A stretch of 64,000 nt of DNA from Robertmurraya massiliosenegalensis JC6 (GTDB lineage: Bacteria; Bacillota; Bacilli; Bacillales; Cytobacillaceae), in NCBI RefSeq assembly GCF_000311725.1, contig NZ_HE978511.1, positions 198,361 to 262,360 of the forward strand, read 5' to 3'. Position 1 is the first letter of the stretch; every line of letters begins with the position of its first letter. Positions 45,151 through 54,711 of this stretch are shown piece by piece. The notes beneath the pieces are model-generated. The model was not told the origin of the DNA. It made no database searches and worked only from the letters and a program-made list of their open reading frames with translations. Position numbers and translations under genes: made by a program.

Positions 45151-46548
45151 CTATCTAACAGATAAACCATCTACTAGAACACATTTTCTTTTTCTAGCAA
45201 AGTTTTTTGCAGAAGTTAATCCTTCTCCTGTCGGCCCGGCAATCGTAAAGGTTGTATATCCCTCTCCACCAACACCAATCCCAGCATAAGAGGGACCATT
45301 TTTGACAAAGATTGTTGTTTGAATCGCTTTTGCAAATTTGGTCAAATTGTCAACGTTTTTAGAATGCATAATCGCTGTATGGCGGAAACCGTGCTCCACT
45401 TCAACTGCCAAATCAATTGCTGCATCAACATCGTCAACTCGTACAATCGGTAAAATAGGCATCATTAATTCAGCTGATACTAACGGGTGATCGCCCTCAA
45501 CATTCATAATCGCAACCTTTGCATCAGCTGGCACTTCAATCCCAATCTGCTTTAAAATATAAGCAAGATCTTTCCCAACAAATTTCTTATTTGCGTGTCC
45601 TTTATCAACGACTAATGCTGTTAACTGTTCAATCTGAGCCTTATTTGTAATGAGAAAAGCTCCATTTTTCTTCATATAAGAGACTAAATAATCAGCTACT
45701 TTTTCAACAACAATCACTTCTTTTTCTGCTACGCAAGGTAGATTATTATCGAAACTGCAGCCATCGATAATATCCTTTGCTGCTTTTTCTAAATCTGCTG
45801 TTTCATCTACTACTGCTGGTGGATTTCCTGCACCTGCCCCTATCGCTTTTTTCCCGCTGGATAGAACCGCTTTTACAACTCCAGGTCCACCCGTTGCCAC
45901 CAACATTCTGATTTTTTTATGTCTCATCATCATATTGGCTTGGTCGATTGTAGGCTCTTGTACGGTTGTTATTAAATTTTCTGGACCACCAGCGTCTACG
46001 ATCGCTTTATTCAGTACTTCAATAGCTTTAATTGAAGTCTCTTTTGCTGTAGGATGTGGACTATAGACTACAGCATTGCCTGCTGCAATCATGCCAATTG
46101 AATTACAAATTATCGTTTCAGTTGGGTTAGTTGTCGGTGTAATCGATCCAATTACCCCATAGGCAGAAAGCTCAACAATCGTTAAGCCGTTGTCTCCTGA
46201 AAAAGATTCTGTTCTTAAATCTTCAATTCCAGGTGTTTTTTCGGCAGCCAACACATTTTTGATAATCTTATCCTTGTAATTTCCCATCCCTGTTTCATCC
46301 ACTGCCATTCGGGCAAAAAGCTCAGCATTTTCTTTTGCCGCACTTCGAATTGAAGCAATTATTTTGCCTCTATCCGCTAGTGAGTATTTAACAAGTTCTT
46401 TCTGAGCCATTTCTGCTGCCTCGATCGCCTCGTTCATATCGATAAATATGCCGTTTCCAATACTTGATTGAGGTCGACTATCGGTCGAACTCATTTCTTC
46501 TAAAATTTTCTTTACCATTTCTTCTATTTTTCGTTCTTCAATAGTCAA
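45151..46548 (-). CDS. pduP: CoA-acylating propionaldehyde dehydrogenase PduP
   Basis: 465 residues from TTG 46548, which has AAAGGGGAT upstream and overlaps the end of pduO by 11 bases; this length equals typical PduP, whereas the longer frame to 46644 does not fit. The N-terminus TIEERKIEEMVKKILEEMSS is an amphipathic encapsulation helix followed by a linker. The catalytic Cys is in GCSFDNNLPCVAEKEVIVV. It oxidises propionaldehyde to propionyl-CoA with NAD and CoA inside the compartment. Confidence 0.95.
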   Translation of the reverse strand: MTIEERKIEEMVKKILEEMSSTDSRPQSSIGNGIFIDMNEAIEAAEMAQKELVKYSLADRGKIIASIRSAAKENAELFARMAVDETGMGNYKDKIIKNVLAAEKTPGIEDLRTESFSGDNGLTIVELSAYGVIGSITPTTNPTETIICNSIGMIAAGNAVVYSPHPTAKETSIKAIEVLNKAIVDAGGPENLITTVQEPTIDQANMMMRHKKIRMLVATGGPGVVKAVLSSGKKAIGAGAGNPPAVVDETADLEKAAKDIIDGCSFDNNLPCVAEKEVIVVEKVADYLVSYMKKNGAFLITNKAQIEQLTALVVDKGHANKKFVGKDLAYILKQIGIEVPADAKVAIMNVEGDHPLVSAELMMPILPIVRVDDVDAAIDLAVEVEHGFRHTAIMHSKNVDNLTKFAKAIQTTIFVKNGPSYAGIGVGGEGYTTFTIAGPTGEGLTSAKNFARKRKCVLVDGLSVR

Positions 46549-47545
46549 TTGAATCCCCTTCTTTCTTTTTCCGAAATACTTCAATTGCTGCTTGGGCAAT
46601 AAGCATATCTTCTTCCACAGTTCCACCACTGACTCCAATTCCACCGATTATTTGCTCATCATTATAAAGTGGAAAGCCACCACCGAATGTGACAATCTTC
46701 TGATTCGTCATTTGGATCCCGTACAGTTCCGTTCCAGGCTGAATAACAGGAACGAGTTCATGAGATGCCATTTTTAAGGCAACCGATGTATAGGCTTTGT
46801 TCAAAGATAGCTCCAAACTTGCCAATAAAGAATCTGCCATCCGATGCAATAAAATGGCATGTCCCGCTGGGTCAACGATAGAAATAACAACTGGAACACC
46901 TAGCGCTATTGCCTTTTCTTCCCCTGCTCGTGCTATTTCACAAGCAAGTTCTAAAGAAAGACGTAAACAAGATTTTTTATCCTGAAGCTCTTCCAATTTC
47001 CCGATCACCTTAGACTTGATCTCTTCAAGTTGATGGTAATGTACTTCTGCGCGAGCTAACATAAACAAAACATCAGATAAGCGATTGACATATTGGATAA
47101 GTTCACTTCTAATAGGTGCTGTCTTCGTCAGTTCTACAATTTGTCTTTCTGCCCTACGAATGATCGCTCTTGATAAATGAAGATTGGCAGAGGCACTCGT
47201 TTCACCAGGAATGATAAATTCATGGATTGGACCCATTATTTGCTCAAATTTATCTATAATCTCTTCAAATCTAGCAATCTCCTGTTCACTTACCTTATTC
47301 TTTAGAAGGTCTTTTCCTTTTTCATCACTTGCTAGCTCTGCCCCGACAACAAAGAGTTGCTTTTGGATGTCTTTTAAAATGCTCTTTATTTCAATGTGGT
47401 CGATTTGTGAAACCGCTACGCCTAAGGCTGCATTTGCTTCATCTAAAGTTCCATAACAAGACACTTTGAGACTATCTTTCGAGATCCGGCTTCCACCTAA
47501 TAAGCCAGTCTCGCCTTTATCACCTTTTTTTGTGTAAATTGCCAT
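46538..47545 (-). CDS. pduO: Cob(I)alamin adenosyltransferase PduO with C-terminal GlcG/HbpS domain
   Basis: 335 residues from ATG 47545 (GAGG upstream; GTG 47554 is too close). Residues 1-185 are the PduO-type ATP:corrinoid adenosyltransferase (MAIYTKKGDKGETGLLGG, SRAIIRRAERQIV, YVNRLSDVLFMLAR). From about 190 a GlcG/HbpS-like domain follows (ALGVPVVISIVDPAGHAILLHRM, VTFGGGFPLY), which binds heme in related proteins. It makes adenosylcobalamin for PduCDE. Confidence 0.95.
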   Translation of the reverse strand: MAIYTKKGDKGETGLLGGSRISKDSLKVSCYGTLDEANAALGVAVSQIDHIEIKSILKDIQKQLFVVGAELASDEKGKDLLKNKVSEQEIARFEEIIDKFEQIMGPIHEFIIPGETSASANLHLSRAIIRRAERQIVELTKTAPIRSELIQYVNRLSDVLFMLARAEVHYHQLEEIKSKVIGKLEELQDKKSCLRLSLELACEIARAGEEKAIALGVPVVISIVDPAGHAILLHRMADSLLASLELSLNKAYTSVALKMASHELVPVIQPGTELYGIQMTNQKIVTFGGGFPLYNDEQIIGGIGVSGGTVEEDMLIAQAAIEVFRKKKEGDSIDY

Positions 47546-47560
47546 TTCGGTCACATCCTC

Positions 47561-47827
47561 TTAACGAACTTCCATTGAATCGACAATACCAACAATTGCA
47601 GAATCTATACATGAAGTAGATGCTCCAAATACATACATAGCAGGATCTCCTTTCGTCACAAGTACATGTTCGCCAGTACCTGCGCCGACAGAATCCACCG
47701 CCACTTCAAAAGTTCCTAAATTTCCATCTTTCGGATTAATTTGTTGGACGATAAGGAGCTTTTTCCCGACTAGTTCGTCACTCTTTCGTGTCGCTACTAC
47801 ACTTCCAACTACAAGACCAACATACAT
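47561..47827 (-). CDS. pduN: BMC vertex protein PduN (EutN/CcmL family)
   Basis: 88 residues from ATG 47827, preceded by GGTGAGG; the longer frame to 47896 is rejected. MYVGLVVGSVVATRKSDELVGKKLLIVQ is the EutN/CcmL pentamer core, and VFGASTSCIDSAIVGIVDSME closes it. Pentamers cap the vertices of the polyhedral shell. The start overlaps the end of the upstream gene by a few bases. Confidence 0.93.
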   Translation of the reverse strand: MYVGLVVGSVVATRKSDELVGKKLLIVQQINPKDGNLGTFEVAVDSVGAGTGEHVLVTKGDPAMYVFGASTSCIDSAIVGIVDSMEVR

Positions 47828-47834
47828 TTCTTCC

Positions 47835-48632
47835 TCACCTGCCCTCATTTTCTTGAACGATTTGCACACCAAGTTCCTTCGCTGTATCAAGAGCAAGAGG
47901 ACTTATAATGGTCGCATAAGGAAGTTGTATCGTCGCTTCCTTTCGCTTCGCTTCGACAACGTCCTCTCGAGTAACAATTTTTTTCTTAACAGAGATGATC
48001 GGTCGCTTTTTTTCTACTCCTTTTTCCACCTGTTGAGAAAAAGTAAAGACATTATGTTGAACAGTTTGAAATAGGTCCTTAGCATCGACAAGCTTTACTC
48101 CATAGCTTTCTAATACTCCAAGATAATCGCTCATTTTATGCAAATATGCTTGCTGTCCCTTATTCAAACCGAGTTGTTGACGTGAAACATGCGAAACATC
48201 ACATGCGTCCTTTGCCGCAATAAATGGAATCCCGCTCATCAGCATATGTGAAGCTAAATTCGTGACCATATTGTCCGCTATCCCAAGTGAAATCTTCACC
48301 ATTGTATTAATGGTCAAGGTCGGCACAAGGAATACACTAATTCCTTCATATAAAGGACGCAATTCTTTTATATCTTTTTCTACAAAAATGTTGGCAGTGC
48401 CAACTTTATCGCTTATTAATTGAGGGGTGGGAACATATTCTGCACTATTGGAGAGTACAATCTTTAAATCCCAACCATCATTTTGTAGAAGGTGAATTTG
48501 CTCCAGTGCCTCTTGAAATCCACCATATCCTCCTGTAAAAAGGACAGTTGCTTTTTTCGTTCTTTTTTGCAATCTCCTGATTACTTCTTCTACAAAACTG
48601 TCTAAGATTGAATGAGCGCCCAAACCCTTCAC
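47835..48632 (-). CDS. BMC-associated flavoprotein-like protein
   Basis: A 265-residue protein. The start may be GTG 48632 or TTG 48623; the GAGGTGAAGG stretch favours the latter. The first half has a flavoprotein (PF02441) look: ATVLFTGGYGGFQEALEQIHLL, KIVLSNSAEYVPTPQ and LVPTLTINTMVKISLGIADN. The last 60 residues (IVTREDVVEAKRKEATIQL) are a separate domain. A gene in this position, between eutJ and pduN, is also found in Listeria-type pdu operons. A role in cobalamin or flavin-dependent reduction, replacing the absent PduS, is inference. Confidence 0.7.
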   Translation of the reverse strand: MKGLGAHSILDSFVEEVIRRLQKRTKKATVLFTGGYGGFQEALEQIHLLQNDGWDLKIVLSNSAEYVPTPQLISDKVGTANIFVEKDIKELRPLYEGISVFLVPTLTINTMVKISLGIADNMVTNLASHMLMSGIPFIAAKDACDVSHVSRQQLGLNKGQQAYLHKMSDYLGVLESYGVKLVDAKDLFQTVQHNVFTFSQQVEKGVEKKRPIISVKKKIVTREDVVEAKRKEATIQLPYATIISPLALDTAKELGVQIVQENEGR

Positions 48633-48633
48633 C

Positions 48634-49467
48634 TCATTTCAAACTGTTTAATGCAATACCTAATGGTGTGATAAGTAGAGGATGTGCCGGCTTAATGGTT
48701 TCAATGCCAATCTCTTTAAAAAAGACTTTTTCAAATTCATCAAAACAACTAGCTCCTCCTACCACATAGATTTTTTTTACATCAAATCCTTGAATTTGCC
48801 TTTTAACAATTGATGCCATTTTTTCAACTACAGGTTTTACGACAGAAAAAATTTCCTTTTGCTTCAGCGAATCCTTTTTTAACTTCTCTGCTTCAGCAAT
48901 CGAAATCCGATAATTCCCTGCCACAACCAAGCTCATATGTGAGCCTCCTGTAGGTTCATCAGCGGTATAGGTGACTTCACCATTTTTTAAAATACTTATG
49001 CCCGTAGTACCACCACCAACGTCTACAACAGCACCATCTGTTAGTCCTAACACAGTTGCCGCTGCAGTAGGCTCATCAATGACATTCGTAACTTCCATGT
49101 CGGCTGCTTCCACCACATTCGATATCGCCTTCATATTTCCACCAATGGTACCAGGTGGTACCGCAGTTGCCGCATGCGTCAGGGTGGTTCCAAGCATTTC
49201 TTCTACCTGACTTTTTAGTTGTTTGACGATTTTTACTGCTCCGACATAATCGACAACCAACCCATCCTTCACAACGGAAGCAGGGGAAGTCGCTCCAGCT
49301 AGAGGGTTCCCAATCTCATCTACAACAGAAATAATAATATTCGCTGTGCCAAGATCGACTCCAACTTTTAAGCTTCCTCTAACCTTTTCTGCTCGACCTT
49401 CATCTATTAACCTTGCATAACTTGTGATATAATTGTTGACCGTTTCTAGATTGATCGACATCAGCAT
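48634..49467 (-). CDS. eutJ: EutJ-type actin-like chaperone
   Basis: A 277-residue ASKHA/Hsp70-fold protein. Phosphate loops VGVDLGTANIIISVVDE (about residue 35) and AVVDVGGGTTGISIL (about 165) and the adenosine motif IYVVGGASCFDEF are clear. EutJ belongs to ethanolamine loci but also appears in Gram-positive pdu operons. It may help assemble or repair a compartment enzyme. Its start overlaps the end of pduL. Confidence 0.9.
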   Translation of the reverse strand: MLMSINLETVNNYITSYARLIDEGRAEKVRGSLKVGVDLGTANIIISVVDEIGNPLAGATSPASVVKDGLVVDYVGAVKIVKQLKSQVEEMLGTTLTHAATAVPPGTIGGNMKAISNVVEAADMEVTNVIDEPTAAATVLGLTDGAVVDVGGGTTGISILKNGEVTYTADEPTGGSHMSLVVAGNYRISIAEAEKLKKDSLKQKEIFSVVKPVVEKMASIVKRQIQGFDVKKIYVVGGASCFDEFEKVFFKEIGIETIKPAHPLLITPLGIALNSLK

Positions 49468-50114
49468 CTTAGCCTTTTTTGAATAAGTCCTAAATCTCCG
49501 TTTTTTACGCCTGCCGCATTTGCTTCATCCGTATCTAAGTGCATTTCTAACACATATTTATCTGATATACGAATTAATACATTTTTAAAAATCGTTTTTC
49601 TTTCTCCACCTAATTCAACATCTACCAAATCCTTGTCTTTCAGTTGAAATTTCTCAGCAAATTGTGGTGGAACGTGGATATGTCGTAAAGCGACAATGAC
49701 TCCTTCTGTCATTTCCACCTCACCACAAGGTCCTTTCAATCGCACTCCAGGTGTCCCTTCTATTTTTCCAGACTCTTTAACTGGTGCCGGCACACCAATC
49801 TTGAAACTATCCGTCATCGAAACTTCAACTTGGGTAATATTCCGAACAGGTCCAAGTATTCTTACACGTTCTAGTTCACCTTTTTTGCCAATAATAGAAA
49901 CCGTTTCTTTCGCTGCAAACTGTCCTGGTTGCTTTAAATCTTTCCATTTTGTTAATTGATATCCTTTCCCAAATAAAACATCAAGATCGTCTTGTTTTAA
50001 ATGAATATGGCGATTAGAAACTCCTATTGGAACATAGGGTTGTTCTTCTAACGCAAGGACTCGTTTCACAACTTCTTTCACAATTTTTTCTTGAATTTGC
50101 CTGTTATTTGTCAT
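49461..50114 (-). CDS. pduL: Phosphate propanoyltransferase PduL
   Basis: A 217-residue protein. The N-terminal 22 residues (NNRQIQEKIVKEVVKRVLAL) form an encapsulation helix. The two PduL domains follow, with zinc-binding His motifs VSNRHIHL and ALRHIHVPP and a further His in LEMHLDTDEANAAG. It converts propionyl-CoA and phosphate to propionyl-phosphate, which AckA turns into ATP. Confidence 0.95.
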   Translation of the reverse strand: MTNNRQIQEKIVKEVVKRVLALEEQPYVPIGVSNRHIHLKQDDLDVLFGKGYQLTKWKDLKQPGQFAAKETVSIIGKKGELERVRILGPVRNITQVEVSMTDSFKIGVPAPVKESGKIEGTPGVRLKGPCGEVEMTEGVIVALRHIHVPPQFAEKFQLKDKDLVDVELGGERKTIFKNVLIRISDKYVLEMHLDTDEANAAGVKNGDLGLIQKRLRC

Positions 50115-50136
50115 TCAAGAACACCCCTATCCTGAT

Positions 50137-50418
50137 TTATTCGACTGTTTTGGATGGAAGGATTTTTTCAACATCAGAGTGTGGTCTTGCAATAACATGG
50201 ACAGATATCACTTTTCCAACTCGTTCTGCAGCTGCTGATCCAGCATCAACTGCTGCCTTTACAGCACCTACATCGCCTCTTACTAGAACGGTTACAAGAC
50301 CAGAGCCAATTTGTTGATATCCTAGTAAAACAACATTTGCTGCTTTTGCCATCGCATCAGCTGCTTCAATAGCACCAACTAAACCTTTTGTTTCAATCAT
50401 TCCTAATGCATCTTTCAT
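50137..50418 (-). CDS. pduJ: BMC-domain shell hexamer protein PduJ/PduA-like
   Basis: A 93-residue single-BMC protein: [20 protein letters not shown] at the start and [35 protein letters not shown] at the end. It is close to the PduA at 57191-57475, differing mainly in the C-terminal tail. By position after pduK it corresponds to PduJ. Both hexamers form the shell facets, with pores for diol. Confidence 0.93.
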   Translation of the reverse strand: MKDALGMIETKGLVGAIEAADAMAKAANVVLLGYQQIGSGLVTVLVRGDVGAVKAAVDAGSAAAERVGKVISVHVIARPHSDVEKILPSKTVE

Positions 50419-50431
50419 TTTTTATTCCTCC

Positions 50432-51154
50432 TCAATTTTCATGAATACAAGTCGATCTCAAATCCCCTTTTCTTCGTGGACATTTCGGATCCTTACAAAT
50501 ATTGCACACTTCTGTCTCTTCTTTTTGCTCCTCAATTGCTCGCTCTTCAATGACGACTGTTTTCGCTTCCTTTTTAATGGTGGAGTCGTTTTCAGTTTCA
50601 TTAGAGAATAGCTGAACGTTTGACGCAGTTTTTTTTACTTCATCAGCCTCTTCTTTAAGCGGTGAAATGGCGACCATTTTTAAGGAATCTGTTTTAAAAG
50701 TCAGTGTTTCTATTTCGTTCTCACTGTCTTTCTCTGCTTCCATTTCTTCTTCACTAGTCACAATATTTAAAGGCTCTGATAGATTTGTTGATTCAACTTC
50801 TTCTAAGGAAATCGTTTCTTCTTCGGTGTTCATTTCTTTATTTCTAAATGGATTTCCCGGACCGATTGTTTCTTTAGAATAAATTACATTTTCTACTCCA
50901 CTGCCTAGTCGAGGAATAATATGTTTACTATAGACTTTTCCGACTCGTTCTGCGGCCATGACAGCAGCTTCTACAGCAGCTTTAACGGCTCCTACATCAC
51001 CTTCAAATTTAACCGTTATCATTCCGCCGCCTTTCGTTAATTCATAACCTAATAATGAAACATTGGCAGATTTAACTGCTGTATCAGCAGCTTCTATCGC
51101 TGCTGCCAAACCAACTGTTTCAATCATTCCTAAAGCGTTCATTCCCATCGTCAA
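50432..51154 (-). CDS. pduK: BMC shell protein PduK with Cys-rich tail
   Basis: 240 residues; start TTG 51154 (GGAGG, 6 bases) or ATG 51148. Residues 1-95 form a BMC domain ([42 protein letters not shown]). A long acidic, Glu/Thr-rich linker follows. The C-terminus has CNICKDPKCPRRKGDLRSTC, four cysteines that could bind an iron-sulfur cluster or zinc, as proposed for PduK. The tail probably projects from the shell. Confidence 0.92.
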   Translation of the reverse strand: MTMGMNALGMIETVGLAAAIEAADTAVKSANVSLLGYELTKGGGMITVKFEGDVGAVKAAVEAAVMAAERVGKVYSKHIIPRLGSGVENVIYSKETIGPGNPFRNKEMNTEEETISLEEVESTNLSEPLNIVTSEEEMEAEKDSENEIETLTFKTDSLKMVAISPLKEEADEVKKTASNVQLFSNETENDSTIKKEAKTVVIEERAIEEQKEETEVCNICKDPKCPRRKGDLRSTCIHEN

Positions 51155-51166
51155 AGGGCACCTCCT

Positions 51167-51622
51167 TTAATCGGTCGCTTGAAGTCTTTTAAGTACTAGC
51201 GCTACGATTCTCGTAATATCCTCTTTTGTTAAAGAATCCTCTAAGGAAACCTTTTCTTTCTCGGCCTCAAAAGATTTAAAGGGCATTCCTTTTACTAGCC
51301 TTGCTGCGTTTGCACCTAATATTCTTTGCTTGAAAGAATCTCTAATATTTTCCTTGAACAGCGGTTGCGTCTTGTCTAGCTTCGTATAATGAAGAATCAT
51401 TTGTCCATCCTGATCAATGCCAATGCCTACGCCCAGAGTGGAATCAAGAGCAGCTTGATAGCTTAATTCCAAAGCTGTTTTTTGCTGACTTTCTTTGACA
51501 AAGGTTGGGACACCCTCTTCTTCAACTCCATAAAGTAGGGTACGAAAAAGGGAAGGTTCATTCAGTTGTGCATTATAATAAACATGGATGGCTTGAATCT
51601 CATTTCCATTGTTTATTTTCAC
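51167..51622 (-). CDS. pduH: Diol dehydratase reactivase small subunit PduH
   Basis: A 151-residue protein with its ATG overlapping the pduG stop by 4 bases. It resembles the beta-subunit fold of the dehydratase (AIHVYYNAQLNEPSLFRTLL, then VGIGIDQDGQMILHYTKL, ANAARLVKG). With PduG it exchanges damaged cobalamin from PduCDE using ATP. Confidence 0.92.
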   Translation of the reverse strand: MKINNGNEIQAIHVYYNAQLNEPSLFRTLLYGVEEEGVPTFVKESQQKTALELSYQAALDSTLGVGIGIDQDGQMILHYTKLDKTQPLFKENIRDSFKQRILGANAARLVKGMPFKSFEAEKEKVSLEDSLTKEDITRIVALVLKRLQATD

Positions 51623-53445
51623 TGAACTCCTCCCCTTTCACGCAAAGCCAATATTAAACCCGTTGCGACCGCATTTCTTGGTCCTTCTGTCCCTCTTATA
51701 TTCCCTCTTCCAGCAACGACACTATATTGAGATAAAGCATCTGTAACTAACTGAGGTACCTCAAAATCAAGAGCAGATCCTCCTACTAAAACAACAAATT
51801 CCATATCTCGTATATTTCCTGTTGGAGAAACCATTGTTAATGCGCGCAGGGCATTCGTTACAAATACCTTTTCTTTTGCTCCTCGCCTTACAATTTTGAT
51901 CTTTTCAACGGAAAGCTGTCCCGGAATTGGAATCATATTCCCGTCCTTCAAAATAACTACTCTGGCAAACACATGTGGTTCAAGGGGTTTTTCAAAGAAT
52001 TGCACCGTTCCATCCTCATGACGAATATGAAATAAACTTTCTACTTTAGCTAAAGGATACTTCTTAATATCTTCGGCCAATGCAATATCTTCAAGCCCTA
52101 GCTCCGTATTAATGAGCATGGTCACCATATCGCCTGCACCTGCTAAATGTACAGAAGTGGTTTTTCCAGTTCTATCCATGACCGATGCATCTGTGGAACC
52201 CGCTCCCATATCTACAATGGCAATCGGCACCTTGGTTCCTGGAGTGGATAGGGCACCCCTAATGGCCATATCGGCTTCGACACCACCAACCTCAACTTCA
52301 ACGTTGATTTGTGTACGCAATTCATCAGCAATCATTTGCATTTGCAATTTATCGGCTTTCACCATTGCAGCAATTCCAACGGCATTTTCCATAGAGAACT
52401 CTTCCGCTAATCCGCCTTTAACCTTTTGTGGGATGAACGTATTGACTGCTAACAAATCCTGGATTTTGATTTCATCTGGATGCTGTTTCGTTAACTCAGA
52501 CATGACCTGTCTAACCCGTTCAAGCATCCCCCCAGCATTCGTACCTGCTTCCCCCTTTATGTCTTCTATCGGGGTGGCAGCTGTTAATACTTCCATCATT
52601 TTTTCGGCACCTTCATCTACATCTACCGTTAAATTCCGCTTCCCAAACACGATTATTTTTCCAGCTGGAATACTCCTCGCCTGTACGTCTCCTTTTGGTG
52701 TCTTAATGACGACAGCAGAACGATTTCCAATCAGTGCTCTAGCAATCGGAACGATCATTTTCGTTTCTTCACTCGTTAACTCAAAGACAGTCGCAATACC
52801 ATATGGGTTTGCAAGTACTTCCACTACACCACCAGGGGGAGCAACTTCAATTGCCGCCTTCATTCCAAGTGGAACTTTCTCGATCAGACTTACCTCATCA
52901 ATAATTGGCATTTTTTTGTGAATACGGTTATTGATAAGAACGCCATCATCCTTTTGGGCGATAGCTCCATTTATATTGATTCCTCTATCTATGGAGTGAT
53001 TAATCATCCTTGCCGCATCTTCAAAGTCAATCTTTTTTCCGATTAAAACGATGTAGCTTTCTTCACTACTAGCATGGTCTAAATCGACAATATCAATGGT
53101 TTTCCCAATGCCTAAGCCCAATCCCCCAGGGGTTGAGGGGTTGTGACCAATCATCGTCGACTCTGTAATGATCGTCTCTGTGATCGTTTCCATGGCCACA
53201 TCCCCAATAACAGGGGCTGCTTCATTAATCCGAACTAAGTCCAACTCTTCTATCTTTCGATTAATTTTTTCAAGAGCTTGTTTTATGGCAGCAAGAACAC
53301 CATGGATATTTTGTTTGGTTCCTTTGATCCCTGTTGTTCGCACAAAGTCGCTAGCCAAAAAAGTAACCTCATTGTTTCCTGTTACGGTAGCGATGGCGAC
53401 TTCTGTTGTGGCATTTCCAATATCCACTCCTGCAACCAATTTCAT
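51619..53445 (-). CDS. pduG: Diol dehydratase reactivase large subunit PduG
   Basis: A 608-residue actin-fold ATPase, the family's usual length. VAGVDIGNATTEVAIA opens the protein, AIVDMGAGSTDASVMD and VVLVGGSALDFEVPQLV are the other nucleotide-binding loops. It pulls inactivated cobalamin from the dehydratase and recharges it. The large plus-strand frame 52112-52921 is an antisense shadow. Confidence 0.96.
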   Translation of the reverse strand: MKLVAGVDIGNATTEVAIATVTGNNEVTFLASDFVRTTGIKGTKQNIHGVLAAIKQALEKINRKIEELDLVRINEAAPVIGDVAMETITETIITESTMIGHNPSTPGGLGLGIGKTIDIVDLDHASSEESYIVLIGKKIDFEDAARMINHSIDRGININGAIAQKDDGVLINNRIHKKMPIIDEVSLIEKVPLGMKAAIEVAPPGGVVEVLANPYGIATVFELTSEETKMIVPIARALIGNRSAVVIKTPKGDVQARSIPAGKIIVFGKRNLTVDVDEGAEKMMEVLTAATPIEDIKGEAGTNAGGMLERVRQVMSELTKQHPDEIKIQDLLAVNTFIPQKVKGGLAEEFSMENAVGIAAMVKADKLQMQMIADELRTQINVEVEVGGVEADMAIRGALSTPGTKVPIAIVDMGAGSTDASVMDRTGKTTSVHLAGAGDMVTMLINTELGLEDIALAEDIKKYPLAKVESLFHIRHEDGTVQFFEKPLEPHVFARVVILKDGNMIPIPGQLSVEKIKIVRRGAKEKVFVTNALRALTMVSPTGNIRDMEFVVLVGGSALDFEVPQLVTDALSQYSVVAGRGNIRGTEGPRNAVATGLILALRERGGVQ

Positions 53446-53479
53446 CGATTCTACCTCCTGGAATATCTATTGCGAGATG

Positions 53480-53995
53480 TTAGTCTTTTTTCAGTCTATC
53501 TCTTTTCTCATATACTTCAGCCGCTTCACGAACTAATTTCGCATTCATTTTGGCATTGAATTTTTGCTCTAATTCTTCGGCTATCGCGAGTAATTCTTCT
53601 TTCGTTGAGCGGTATGGTCTTAAAGCATTATAGATTTCAAGAATTCGGCCGTCTGGTACGGCAATTAATTCAGCAGCTCTACGGAAATTTTGTGCCAAAG
53701 GTTTTCTTCCCATTGATTCTGCTACTTGAGCCTGTAACTCCAATGTTTCAGGAGCAATCCTCACATCCTCTGGAGTAACAACACCATCGATAACGCCCTG
53801 TAATGTGATTTGATCCAAGCTTTTATTCGTTGGGGTTTTGATAAGCTCTGGCCGCTTTTCACCAAGTGGGTAGTCTTTCTTCGCATCAACCTTTACTGCA
53901 CATTCTTTTTTATCAGTTGCTTGTGTCTTCTCTGGAACCGTCCCCATGGAAGACATAACCTCTTTGACGATTTGTTCAATAAGCTGTTGATTCAT
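53480..53995 (-). CDS. pduE: Propanediol dehydratase small subunit PduE
   Basis: 171 residues from ATG 53995 (GGAGGTG upstream; the GTG three codons earlier is unlikely). The first 16 residues (NQQLIEQIVKEVMSSM) look like an encapsulation helix. The rest, with TPEDVRIAPETLELQAQVAE and LRPYRSTKEELLAIAEEL, is the gamma-subunit core. Confidence 0.94.
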   Translation of the reverse strand: MNQQLIEQIVKEVMSSMGTVPEKTQATDKKECAVKVDAKKDYPLGEKRPELIKTPTNKSLDQITLQGVIDGVVTPEDVRIAPETLELQAQVAESMGRKPLAQNFRRAAELIAVPDGRILEIYNALRPYRSTKEELLAIAEELEQKFNAKMNAKLVREAAEVYEKRDRLKKD

Positions 53996-54011
53996 CCTGC
54001 TCACCTCCGTT

Positions 54012-54689
54012 TTAGTTAAATTTCACTTGCAATGCAGTTGCTTTTTTATTTCTATCAACATGTTCTGTTTCTTTAATATGAAGCAATGCAGCGATGGCTT
54101 GGTACTTTGGTCGTGCCATTTGGTCATTTCTTGTCGGTACAGGGTTTGGCGATTCCCCTTTTGCGTATTTCGCAGCATTTTTTCCAATCGCTCGGTATGT
54201 TTCTGGATCTAATAATGGAGCCTGTGGGAAAAGCTCTAAATTTGATAAAGGTGGTAAATCCTTTTGATGAATAACCGTTGTACCTTTTGATTGAATCCCA
54301 ATACCTATTCCAGAGCCACTAAATTTTGCCGCTTGATGGGCAACGAATCCTACATCTGAAGTATGATATACGCGAATTAATCGAGCTGAAACACCTTCTT
54401 CTTCAATACCAGCAATTATTTCTCTTAACACTTCAGTGTGTGGGAGCCCTACTATTGTTTTCGTTTGATGAACACCGAATGCTGCAGCGACAGCAATCAC
54501 TACTTCATCCTTTCTTGTACCAATTGTTGCAGGGCCAATTTCAACAATTTCTAATCCTTTAGCGTTAGGAGCAATTGATGGTTGTTTAGTGGATTTTGCA
54601 ACTGCTATTGCTTCTGAATTATCCTTCATATTGAAGTCCTTTAAAACTTCTTCAATGACTTCTCTAATTAACTTTTCGTTAATAGCCAT
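54012..54689 (-). CDS. pduD: Propanediol dehydratase medium subunit PduD
   Basis: A 225-residue beta subunit. The N-terminal amphipathic helix [17 protein letters not shown] targets the dehydratase to the compartment. The core holds cobalamin- and cation-contacting segments such as [22 protein letters not shown] and [15 protein letters not shown]. Spacings to pduC and pduE are 22 and 16 bases. Confidence 0.95.
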   Translation of the reverse strand: MAINEKLIREVIEEVLKDFNMKDNSEAIAVAKSTKQPSIAPNAKGLEIVEIGPATIGTRKDEVVIAVAAAFGVHQTKTIVGLPHTEVLREIIAGIEEEGVSARLIRVYHTSDVGFVAHQAAKFSGSGIGIGIQSKGTTVIHQKDLPPLSNLELFPQAPLLDPETYRAIGKNAAKYAKGESPNPVPTRNDQMARPKYQAIAALLHIKETEHVDRNKKATALQVKFN

Positions 54690-54711
54690 TTACATAACAC
54701 CCCTTTTACGT

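Noticed and set aside
52112..52921. 269-residue plus-strand ORF
   Set aside because: It is fully antisense to pduG, has low-complexity Ser/Thr/Pro composition and no ribosome site.
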